DNA from: Lyophyllum atratum
Taxonomy: Eukaryota; Basidiomycota; Agaricomycetes; Agaricales; Lyophyllaceae
DNA length: 64,000 nt
NCBI GenBank assembly: GCA_014905825.1
Contig: JACGCN010000008.1
Span: 124,001 to 188,000, forward strand
Direction of reading: 5' to 3'
Every line of letters starts with the position of its first letter. The stretch's first letter is position 1. Shown here piece after piece: positions 1-10,563 of the stretch. The position numbers and the translations under genes were made by a program. Below the pieces are notes generated by a model. It made no database searches. It was given only the letters and a program-made list of their open reading frames with translations, and had not been told where the DNA came from.

Positions 1-3000
1 TTGGCACTGATGAAGTGGTGGTATGCGCCGACAACAGTGTATGGGATAGTGGAAACAGCGATGAAGTGACCCCCGGAACAGAGTGACGGTTCCGGCGTTA
101 CAACACAATGAGGAAGGGTCGGACGCATAATGCTTCAAAAAAATGTCAACCAGGATTATCAGGGGAAAAACGAGCATACGGGGCTTACAGTGTGGTGCCA
201 GGGTGAAGAACAAGGACGTAGACATCCCACAACTCACGGTTCGACTCATCCAATTCCATCTTGGTCATAATGTCTGGCTGCATAAAAATACTGAAATCAC
301 CGTTTTTGGGCACGGCAATGTACCAAAACTTAATCCCAGTCAGTACCTTGATGAATGTCATCAAGCCATTTGCATCGTAATGCCAGAAATGATAGGCAGA
401 CCCGGTAGACGCGATAGCCCAACGCATATCTGGTACGGGATAAAGATCTGTAGAACGACAGTAGGCCTCTCCCTGCACCTGCCGCCACACAGCCCAGTCA
501 CTGGAGAAGGGCAGGTTAGGGTACATATCGTACGCGGATGGGAGGTGCAGAGCGCTAAGCGCTGGTGGATTTGGCAAGCGCGAAGCCTCCAGCAGGTCGA
601 GCACAGTTCCTTTACGATAATTTGGGCCGTCAGGGAGGCTAAAGTCTGTCAAGAAATGTCAACAGCACAGAATTACGGCTGACTGATAATGTATTACCTT
701 GAATTGTTGTTGCTTCGTCTAATCTACATAATTCACTGAAAACTTCAGGAGTGAATCCAGAGTCGATGTGTGGCTCGTCTACAACGATTATGCACGCGTT
801 CGACTGGAGGATATCCATAAGCATGGAGGGTGTGAGTGTCAAGTACTGAGCGTGGGTAATTTTCTTAATGGGAGGCTCCGAATTTGCATCGCGCTGTGAA
901 GCAGCGTGCAAATCATAAAACCATGTAAGATTGTCAGCAAACTGGAAACAAGAAAAATTGTCATAGATCAGAGAGTGGGATGATACTGATAATGCAAATA
1001 CTCACATGAAACTTTGGCTTCCACGTATAGGGCACCCCGGTTCCCACCCGAAAATATGTCACATCGACATCACCAGCAACAAAGCCACTACTAGAGTGAA
1101 CATCAATTTCCTCGTTAGTTATATCATTGTCCTTGAAGGATAGGAAAGAAGCCATGAGTATAATATATACCGTGAACAGGAATACGTACTGAGTCCTCGA
1201 GTGTCAGGTCAACAAAGTCAGGCGTAACGGGTACTGTTTTGACTTTCTTCGCCTTGCGTTTACGTTTATTTCTCGTAGTGGATGAAGAAGAAGAGGTTTT
1301 CAGAGTGGTGGGATTATTCTTGTTGGAACTCCGCGTAACCGGTCTGTTGGCGTTAACAGGGGGTTTGGGCGTGCTGGAACTCCGAGTAGCAGGTTTGTTG
1401 GCGTCAACAGGGGGTTTGGGCGCCAACTCCAGAGATGGTGACCGAGACTGAAGATCAAAGGCATCATCAGAAAGCACTTCGCCATCGTGACCCACATCTG
1501 CAGCCACAAGGGGAGGAGAACCACCAGAAATGGTGATATCAGCAGTGACATCACTGTGCTGCAATGAGACAGGAGATCCATGGTGTGATTCAGGCTGATC
1601 AATGGCGATGGGTGGCTCGGAAGCTGAACACGGTGAGGGGGCGGGGAATTGAAGGTCTGTATGGCCAACAGGCATTGTGTTGCCATCAGAATCCAGGCCT
1701 GCAGGCGGTGTGGCGATGCCATCAGCAGGAATATCGTCCGTCTTTTTGACATCTGCATGCATTTCGACATCTGCATGCATTTCGATGTCTGTAGGTATAT
1801 CCGTCTTGTTGGATGAAGTGGGCTCCATACTGTATGCGGACGTGACATCTGTAGCACATGAACCTGGAATTTCTGTGGCAGGAGCGTCCATGTCGCGTGC
1901 AGATGAACACGAGCCTGGAATATCTGTGACCGTTGCCTGGTCAGAGGAGCTCAGAGACGAGGAGGTAATACCAGTCATGTCCGACAGAACAGAGTTGGCA
2001 GTTAAATCACCATCAGTAATAGGGACCGTTTCTGCAACCTCCAGATGCGTGTCAAAGTCCGTAGGCACAGGTGCTATAAACGCCTGGTTGAACGTATATG
2101 GCTCCATACTATCTACAGAAGCGATGTTCGCAGGAGTGTCCGGGACGCCAGCAGATGAATGCGACCCCGGAGTTTCTGTGGCAGGAGCATGCGAAACACA
2201 TGCAGATGAACATGACACTGGGTGCAAATAACAATATATTGATGAGAAAAACCTTGATTATATTGTGAAGGTCCTCTTTATATAATACAACCATGTTGAG
2301 CAGTCATATTATGTATTTATTTTGAATTTCTTTCTATTTTGACTACATGAAATATAGTGGACAAATTCATCATTTTTTCTGAAAAGAAATCTTGAATACA
2401 TTCACAATATTTCCAGCATATAGTTAAGCCATATATTTTAGAAATAGAATACATTTGTTCTTGATTTTCTCATGACAGATATCATGAAAGTATATTTCAT
2501 ATTTTCAGCACAAATTCTGTGACCAAATTTAGAAAATCTTCACCATATTTTCACAATTTGATTGATTGATATTTCAAACTTATCTCACAATACTTCAAGT
2601 CCATTTTGAGCAATGTTGACAAAAAGGGGCATAAGTGATGAGTAGGTGCAAGATATTCTGAATATATTTTGAATTCTTAATCAATTAAATTCTGAAAATA
2701 TTGGATTCTTTTTTTACATTTGGCCACCAAATTTATGCTAAAGATATGATGTATACTTTCATGATATCTGTCATGAGAAAATTCAGAAGAAATATATTCT
2801 ATTTCCAAACTATATGGCTTAACTATACACTGGAAATATTGTGAATGTATTCAAAATTTCTTTCCAGAAAATATGATGAATTTGTCCACTATATTTCATA
2901 TGGTCAAAATGGAAAGAAATTCAAAATAATTACACAATATGACCTGCTGAATATGGTTGTATTATATAAAGGGGACCTTCACAATATAATCAAGATTTTT

Positions 3001-4425
3001 CCCCTCAATATATGGTCATTTGCACCCAGTGTGAGCCTGGAATTTCGGTGAATGCTGCGTGGTCAGAGGAGCTGGGAGACGAGGAGGGAATACCAGCCAC
3101 GTCGGATGAAACAGGGTTGGAAGTGAAATCTACGGGGTGATTACTGACTGGAGACCCTGGAGTTACATCTGCGGTCAGGGCATATCCTGGAAGGATATCA
3201 CCAGGTACGGAAGAATCTGCGTTGTCGGACAGACCAAGTACGACAGACGGTCCATCTTCGCTATCAGACTCCACCTCGACCAGCATCGAGGTTTGGGACG
3301 TCAATGCATGGGGCACCTGGGCCTGGGTCGTGAGCGCGAACCAAGGAGAAGTGCCAACACTCAGGGCGGGTTCCAGTTCTGACAATGCGACTCGTAAATC
3401 TGCCAGTATGTCACCGCCCTTTGTAGCAGCAAACAGCACCTTCCAAACAGCAGTGTCAGCCGATACAACATAAGATGGCCTAGCAATGGACCCAAACTGG
3501 GCCCACGTCTCAAGGAGAGCGGCCTTGCCAGCAGACTGCTCATACGAACGAGGCATAAGCAGCATCAGAGGGGAGACTGCGAGGGCTAGAAATAGTGTCT
3601 TGTGCATCGTAGAACTACAGCCCTGCGTCCCAGCCCCAAACTCTAAGCGGATCCGATCCATCTGGTGGTGGTCGTCATCAGAAGTACTTGTAACACCCAA
3701 TATCAGAACATAGAGCAATCAATCGTAACAAAAAGTACGCAACATACCTGGAAGACATTATGAATTCCTCAATTTCAGATGTGTTGGTGGGCAAGTAGAC
3801 ATTCCCTTGCAGAAGATACGCCAAGTGAATCGCGGCTGCGGAAAGGTTGATAACGATGTTTTTCCACCTGACTTTCTGAACGCTTTTTGCCAGGTGCGTG
3901 TATAACCCTATCAAAGAATTGGTCGACGGCACGGAAGATGAAGCCGGGAGAGCAGTTGCTTTTTTTTTTTTTGCCGCAGCCTTGTCACGATCCTCAAGGA
4001 CCTTGTTGGAACGTGTGATGATCTTCTGTAGGTCGTTCAACTCTTCCAGAGGCTGGTGGGAAGTATTGTCAGCGGAATGGTACACTCAAGAACTTAAGAG
4101 GCATCAACGCACCACCTTTGTGCGTTTGGAGACCAGCGGAAGAGTGGAACCCGGGATGAGAGCTTGAAGGCGAGACCCACGCCTCGACAAATCGAGGTCA
4201 AGAAGTCGGTATGCCATAAGGGTCTTGTATAGACATTCCATCAGCTGGTCTGGGGGGACGCACGTGACCGGCCGACCGTGCATCAGCTCCGCAAAAAGTG
4301 AATATTGGTCCTCTCTGACAGCAGGTGTGTCCCTGAGTTCGAGTTCCATGAGCTTGGATGCCAGAGCCTACAAGCCAAAGCTAAGGAACCGCGTAAAACG
4401 GGGTAAAACCAAAATAAAACACACG
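1..4425 (-). CDS. JmjC-like domain protein, 3' end off window, frame split by a transposon
   Basis: A multi-exon gene of the JmjC-like (cupin-fold Fe(II)/2-oxoglutarate) family that is expanded in Agaricomycetes. Exons on the minus strand are 4425-about 4478, 4367-4116, 4052-3748, 3686-3032, [element], 2212-1190, 1131-1006, 941-698, 645-189 and 132-1. Phases agree at every junction. The C-terminal part carries the HxD metal motif in FWHYDANG, then HPGTTL and MRPTLPHCVV, whose His is the likely third iron ligand, then GGHF. The middle is a Ser/Pro/Thr-rich linker with repeats of the type APATEIPGS and a basic KRKRKAKKVK stretch that may be a nuclear signal. The reading frame is interrupted between 3032 and 2212 by an inserted element; as it stands translation ends shortly inside it. 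The first exon and start codon could not be placed. Related fungal proteins are mostly uncharacterised, so histone demethylase activity is only a possibility. Confidence 0.75.
2216..3031. mobile_element. 816-bp palindromic MITE (CACTG termini, 3-bp TGA duplication)
   Basis: The two halves are inverted repeats of each other. Both ends begin CACTGGGTGCAAAT, and similarity continues inward for roughly 320 bases on each side (about 2216-2540 against 2705-3031), leaving a short AT-rich centre. A direct TGA flanks it (2213-2215 and 3032-3034). CACTG ends with a 3-bp duplication resemble the CACTA/EnSpm superfamily. No transposase frame is present, so it is non-autonomous. It lies inside the coding frame of the JmjC-type gene, and its AT richness contrasts sharply with the flanking exons. 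The transcript could fold into a long hairpin. Confidence 0.88.
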
Positions 4426-4479
4426 TATGTCGGTGAGTCGCGTCCCAGAAGAGCTGGCAGGTCCTTGACGTGGTAGATA

Positions 4480-6478
4480 TCGCTCGTTGTCCATGGATAG
4501 GAGGCAAATTATGGATTGTCGACCCTAACATGGCGAGCCATAGGTTCAAGTGACGTGGCAGGAGGACAGTAGTACGTGACCGCGACAGTTTAAATAGTGG
4601 AGTCACAATGCTAGTTATGTAATCAATAGTACAGACCAGAGACGCCGAGCGGCTTGGCATACATTGACCACTCAAGGATAAGTTATATACAGGGGAACGG
4701 GCACTGATCTGGAAAAAGTTCAAGGCATAATCAGGCAATTCCAGCATATGTCGGAGCTATAGGCAGCAGTTGAACGAAATAGTTCAGTATAGGGGCTGAG
4801 GCTGCTGTGCGCTGAGGTTTTTAGATTGCAGGACCACCCTAGGAAGAGGACAGGCTAGATAGAATTGATTCGTAAGGCAGATACTACTTCAGGGACTATG
4901 TATATATAGCGACCGAGCCGGCTCAAGCAGGCGTCTTTGTTTGACAATACAAGGCCTGTCACCTCTATTGGCAGCCACGCAATCTTCATCTCCTAACCGA
5001 ATGGCGCGGCCAGCCATGACGGCATTCAACTTCGTGCGTTTGCTGTCAAAAGTACATCAACAAATAAAGAAGGACACAGAACATTGCACGACATACCGCA
5101 CAGTCCTGGGAACGTGCTTGAGGAGGCAGGGAACAATGTTCACATCCCTGGGGTTGGCCTTGAAATTGTTCAACGTACTAAGGTGGACCTAGAACTTCTC
5201 GTGATAGCTTGTGGCAGCGAAAGGAACATACTGGGGTTCACCGCTCCGCCATTTAGTCAAGGCAGCACTCCACCTGTACCCATAACGGTGGAGATATCGA
5301 CATCAGTGAACTCCTGGGATGAAGCAACTTCAAGGATAACTCACTGCAAATACAGGGCTACATCTCGCAAATGCACTACAAATTGGGCCTTTTATAATAA
5401 AATGAGCGTGATGCAATGCATTTGGCATCCCGATTCTGTCGTAGGCGAGTGTGTTGGCATGAAATGACGCCCAGAAGGAAGCTGAACTCACGATAATGTA
5501 CACAGGCGATGATGATGTCATAGGGCGGCGCATCTAGCATGGATGCGCGGCTGTATGATGTCACGCTCGAGAAGAGGCCTGAGGGTTGTCTTGCAGGGAG
5601 TGAAAACGTAAGTGACGAGCACAAAGTGGATGGAGCAGGCGACAAAGGTAGTGATAGAGTATTAGGTCGTAGACAGGCCCCTGGGGATGTTGAGTTATCG
5701 GCGAACGGCGAACCTGTAGAGGGCGAAGGTCAGCCCATGGGTGTTAGAGGACAACAATGTGTGAACTATGACGTGTGTTGATGCGCAAATGTCTGATTTT
5801 GCGCGTTTGACACACGTCATATATCCCACGGATGTCAGAAATGGAGAGTTCACCAGAAAAGCACCTCAAACAGAGGACGTCAGAAAACAGGTACATCGAG
5901 AACGTCCAACAGATCGGCTAGTCACGATAGTTGGCATCTCAGGGATCTGAAAAAAAAATGCCGTGAAGTCAGAAATGCGGAGAAGGAGAGCGATAACGAG
6001 ACAGTGGTGGAAAGAGGAGAGAAAGGCCGCAAAGAGGGACAGCAGGAAAGGCGGAGGAGGACCGTGAGAAGGTCCCATAGCCTGTAATGACGGACAAGAC
6101 TGTACACATACCTGTTGAGCAGAGGGCGGTGATGAGAAGCCGTGGGAGCGGAGTCGCGAGCAGATAGGAAGGCCATGGAATGTGACACATCGAGCACCAA
6201 CATTGAAAGACCGTGGATGGCAGTGAGGACGCATGAGAATGGACATTCAGATGGCGGTTGACGGTGGAGGGGCGTGGGACGAAGCTGGTGCATTACATAA
6301 ACAGTAGTACAGACCAACGGCAGTCACATGGCATGATGGCATCAAGATCACATGATGATGCTTCTTCAAAATCGCGTTTTTTGGGGCCGCACTTTCAAAA
6401 ATTCCTCACCCATAAAAATTTGTATAACCTCAATCTATAAATAGATCTCGGAACTTCACTCTTACTGACAAACCTGTA
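4480..6478. other. No convincing gene
   Basis: Open frames of 80-130 codons exist on both strands, for example plus 5084-5467 and minus 5866-6317. None shows a recognisable domain or a coherent chain of spliced exons. Possible intron signals on the minus strand (a GTATGT near 6113 and a TTTTTTTCAG near 5950) hint at a decayed or unrecognised gene but could not be assembled. Confidence 0.4.
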
Positions 6479-6575
6479 GTTTACTTATTATTGTGATATT
6501 CTACAGGTCAATATAGTCGTCTTCCACATACCGTGTCTGACACTAAGGTTTACTTATTATTGTGATATTCTACAG
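6479..6575. repeat. Two perfect 28-nt direct repeats, 69-nt spacing
   Basis: The sequence starting GTTTACTTATTATTG and ending ATTCTACAG occurs at 6479-6506 and again at 6548-6575, without mismatch. The 41 bases between are unique. It could be a small tandem duplication or a footprint of a mobile element. No gene is recognised nearby. Confidence 0.8.
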
Positions 6576-7975
6576 TATGGGCGCCTGCAGCCGAATCCAT
6601 CTCCTCCTTCTGTGATACAACCCAGTCTCAGATCAAGCGTTGAACCAGCCTCCACCAAAGGTCTAGCGAGGATAACCGTCAAAAGCCCATAGAACATAAT
6701 CACACTGACGGCTTGCATGCGAAGCGAAAGTTGAATCACTTCACCCTCGACGGGGATTCGCTATCCTGCTGTCGGTTTGCACATGCCGCCGTAAGGTAGC
6801 ATAGAGGGAAGGGGCAGGATGATTTAACAGTGCTGCGCCTGGACATTTATCAATTGACGAGATGCGCATCGCAGGATCGAGGGTTACCACAATAACAAGA
6901 CTCGAAGTCCGAAAGATCGTGATCGTGATAGCCTGTTATTGAGCTTTACCATCTCGGATTCGCAATAACTGAGTACCAGTCTAGATCAAAGGTAATGCTA
7001 TGTTCGAGGTAAATTCTAAAAGTATATGTACAGTTCAACACGGGTACACGGGTCGATGGCGTAGCTGGTTATCGCATCTGTCTAACACACAGAAGGTCCA
7101 AAACATCTGTCTTGGTGATGTTGCAAAATTGGAACCGCTTATGCTGCAAGGTGCACAAAGTATATCAAGTTACCGCAAGAGCCGCAGATTCATACTGAGT
7201 CTCGATCTTCTCTGCAGTCTATGCCAAGGTACGAGCCTGTACGAGCTTACTCCGATTCCACGATATCAGGAACACCAAGCATGAACGGGTGATCGGCCCG
7301 TCTATAAATTGACTTTGACCAGCATCTCGCGTATCAAACTGATCAAATGCTCTTTCCTTCGTGACATCATGTCAACTTCATGCCACCTGTTGCCAGTGCC
7401 ACAGCTCAACTACACCTCGATGCTTTTTCGTATTTCAGGGAGACTTCTGTCAGATTCTTACTTGAAACGTTGGCAATAACCTGGGTCCGAACCCTCTGCG
7501 ACGTCGATGAGCCAGCTCGATTCGACGGTGTACGTTGATCCTTTGATTCTTGGAGCGTAAGTGACTCACGTATGGTCGACGGAATGAAGGTAGCGAGCGA
7601 TCAGGGACCGATGGTAGCCAGTTATGGGTTCCCCGCATCGCGTCCTGAACGTAACTATCTCATGCACACTCCGGGCTCCTGTACCTGGCCGTTCAACGTT
7701 CAAATCCTGACATGCTAAGGTGTATTTTTACCTAGAATCGCTGTGTTACTTCCCACAAGCTGATCCAGATACCAAAGGCGTCGGCTCACACGTCAAAGGT
7801 GTTCCATCTCGGCCTCGAACCTGTGTCCCTTGGATTCGGCTTGTCAGTGTCATACATGGCGTCCAGACCACGTACAAGCTCCAATACGAACCCGGGTCTC
7901 CTATCTTTGAGTTGGGCAGCGGCGTGCGCCATCATCCCTATATGGGGGGTGCATAGCTGTTGACTCTTGCACCTG
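6576..7975. other. Intergenic, no gene recognised
   Basis: Only short open frames without recognisable domains. It contains the tRNA-like fragment at 7051-7098 and ends in the promoter of the GMC oxidoreductase gene. Confidence 0.4.
7051..7098 (+). pseudogene. 5' portion of a tRNA-Val(AAC)-like sequence
   Basis: The stretch has a good A box (TGGCGTAGCTGG), a D-loop GGTTATCG, and a perfect five-pair anticodon stem TCTGT/ACAGA closing a seven-base loop CTAACAC with anticodon AAC. The variable AGGTC follows. After that the T arm (B box GGTTCGANNCC) and the 3' acceptor strand are missing. It is therefore a truncated tRNA gene or a tRNA-derived relic, not a functional tRNA. Confidence 0.5.
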
Positions 7976-7983
7976 TATAAATA
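7976..7983 (+). promoter_or_regulatory. TATA box of the GMC oxidoreductase gene
   Basis: TATAAATA lies 35 bases before the chosen ATG at 8018, which implies a very short 5' leader. Confidence 0.5.
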
Positions 7984-8017
7984 CGATCGGAAGGCGTTGG
8001 CAGCCCTTGTGGTGACC

Positions 8018-10206
8018 ATGAGCCCCTTCCAGATCCTTGTTTCCTTGGCCTGCAGTTTTCTGGCCTTTCCTCTCGTTCATACGGCTGCCATTCATGAAAA
8101 TGCAGCAGATGTTCAAAACATCAAGTTTGACTTCATTATCGTTGGAGGTGTGCCGATCCTCTGCTTCGTTCTTCACACCGTTGCTTATTGACTTCCTTGC
8201 ACAGGGGGTACCGCGGGCAACGTTGTTGCTAACCGCTTGACTGAGAACCCCAAATTCAAGGTTCTTGTCATTGAAGCCGGACCTTCGTACGTTGCATCCA
8301 TTCATCGTTTCCAGATCTTGGCCAAATGTCATGCTCGCTCGTTTCTAGCAATGAAGGTGTGCTTACATCCCAGGTCCCATGGTTTGCCGCCAACAACTGG
8401 TTCTCGACTTACGACTGGAACTATACCACCACTCCGCAAGTGGGCCTCGGTGGTCGCCCCGCGATCCTTCCACGAGGATTTATCCTGGGAGGGAGCAGCT
8501 CTATCAGTCCGTCAAAATGTTCTCGTCCATTATAATCTGAGCTGATTGTCTGTAGATTTCCTGATGTACACGCGTTCTACGGCCGATGATTACGACCGCA
8601 TCGCGAGAGTCACTGGCGATAAAGGATGGTCTTGGAAAAGCCTGCAGCCGTACTTCAAGAAGAATGAGAAGTTCGTCAAGCCAGCCGACAATCATGACAT
8701 CACGGGCCAGATCGATCCGTCGGTCCACAGTTTCGACGGGGTGAATTCTGTTAGCGTGCAAAATTTCCCCACGTCCATCGACAACATGGTCATAAATGCG
8801 AGCCGCCAACTCGGGGGCGATTTCAAATTTGTGGAGGATTATAACAATGGGAAGCCCCTTGGACTTGGTGGGTATCCGTCTTTCTCGTTGGATACGGAGG
8901 GACTGAGCAGTCTGTAGGATGGCTTCAAACTACCGTTGATGGGCCCACTGGAAGACGGAGTAGCTCTGCAACATCCTATCTGGCACCGGAGTTCCTCAAG
9001 CGCGACAATCTACATGTCCTCGTAAACGCACAAGTCTCACGGCTCATCCAAACGAGACATGGGAAAACACCTTCTTTCCTCACCGTGGAGTTTAGACAGA
9101 TCTCAAAAAGTATGTCTCAATTGTTTTCCTATATAAATCGAGTCTCACGCGATGTCGTTGCCAGGCCCCAAGCTGATTCGCTTAACTGCTCAGCGGGAGG
9201 TCATTTTATCGGCAGGAGCGCTTGGAACGCCACATATCCTGCTTAACTCCGGCATCGGTGATTCAAAAGCTCTTCGTGCGGTTGGCGTCAAACCTCTCGT
9301 CAATCTTCCCGATGTCGGCGCCAACCTGTGTGATCATTCGGCCATCGCCAATCCGTTTGTGGCGCTCACGAATGACAGCTATGAAGAGACGCGTAAGCCG
9401 GAGGTCACAGCGCGGCTCTTGGAACAATGGAAAAAGAACGGGACGGGTCCACTGGTGAACACGGTAGCCAGCCTTATCAGTTTCCATCGTGTGACTGGGG
9501 ATGATGTGCCTCATCCTGATCCTGCTGCTGGACCTGATACACCTCACTTTGAGCATCTGTTTGCGGTGCGTGACTTTTTTTCGGTGTCTTGGGACTCTAG
9601 ACTGACCTTGATGTAAAGAACGGTCTTATCGTTCCGAATGCCTTCGTACCACCAGACCAGCACATATTCAGCGTCGCCACCGCTCTCGTGTCACCCGCAT
9701 CCCGTGGAACCCTCACTATAAACTCCACCAACCCCTTCGACCCCCCGATGATCGATCCAGCTCTCTTGAAGGAAGAGTCCGATCGCCGCATGATGCGCGC
9801 TGCGTTGCGGCATGCGTTCAAATTCGTATCCGCGCCTATCTTCAAGGGCTATGTACTTGGCCCCGCTGGTGACCTCGCGAACGCGACGACTGATGCAGAG
9901 CTGGACGCGTATATGAACGCTGAGGCTGGGACGTTCTTCCACCCGACGGGGACGGCTGCGATGTCGCCGAAGAGCGCAAAACGTGGTGTGCTTGATCCGG
10001 ACTTGAAGGTCAAGGGCATTGCTGGACTTCGTGTTGTGGATGCTTCTGTATTCGTGAGTGATGTATTGACGAGTCGTATGGGGGTGATATTGATGACCTT
10101 CTTATTGTAGCCGGATATTCCGAGCGGACACACACAGGCAGCTGTTTACGTTGTTGCGGAGCGCGCGGCAGATATTATCAAATCATCCTACGGGAAAGAC
10201 CATTAG
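8018..10206 (+). CDS. Secreted GMC oxidoreductase (aryl-alcohol-oxidase type)
   Basis: FAD-dependent flavoenzyme expected to oxidise alcohols and release H2O2 outside the cell. Eight exons (8018-8147, 8205-8286, 8349-8506, 8556-8867, 8918-9109, 9165-9565, 9619-10053, 10111-10206) sum to 1806 nt, giving 601 aa, the usual length for aryl-alcohol oxidases. The N-terminus is a signal peptide (LACSFLAFPLVHTAA). The ADP-binding fold IIVGGGTAGNVVANRL spans the first splice junction and is followed by VIEAGPS. GMC signatures follow: GGRPAILPRGFILGGSSSIN and the GALGTPHILLNSGIG block. The active-site His lies in HPTGTAAM and the second catalytic His in PDIPSGHTQAA. All key residues are intact. Relatives serve lignocellulose degradation by feeding peroxidases; the exact substrate cannot be told from sequence. 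Confidence 0.93.
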
Positions 10207-10563
10207 TATGTTGGCTCTTTAACATATGACTGGCAGCGTTGGACAATCAAAGCTAGTTAACCCCTACATCCTTTTTCCTAACCGAATACCGTCTCTTCAT
10301 ATTATTTCCATACCTGACATAATAAACGGAATATGTTGTAATTACTCAATTCTAGTGACCTCCGCCCGCTCATTCGAAACTAAATCTTTGCTGGCAATGT
10401 AATCCGTTGACTCGATCTCGGCTGCCGTAAGGGTAGGATCTATGCGCGTCGCAGAACGCGTCGAGCTGAACGTGTCACGTGATGACTTAGGGCCGGCATG
10501 GATTGGCTTCGACGTGTCACCTCGGAAGTATCGTCAACACAAGCACCATAATTTTCTACGACC

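Noticed and set aside
1677..2231. 184-codon plus-strand frame
   Set aside because: Antisense to the repetitive linker of the JmjC-type gene; its repeats mirror that linker.
7480..7530. GGGTTCGGACCC on the minus strand as a tRNA T arm
   Set aside because: The five bases on each side do not pair (only two of five), and no D arm, anticodon stem or acceptor fits.
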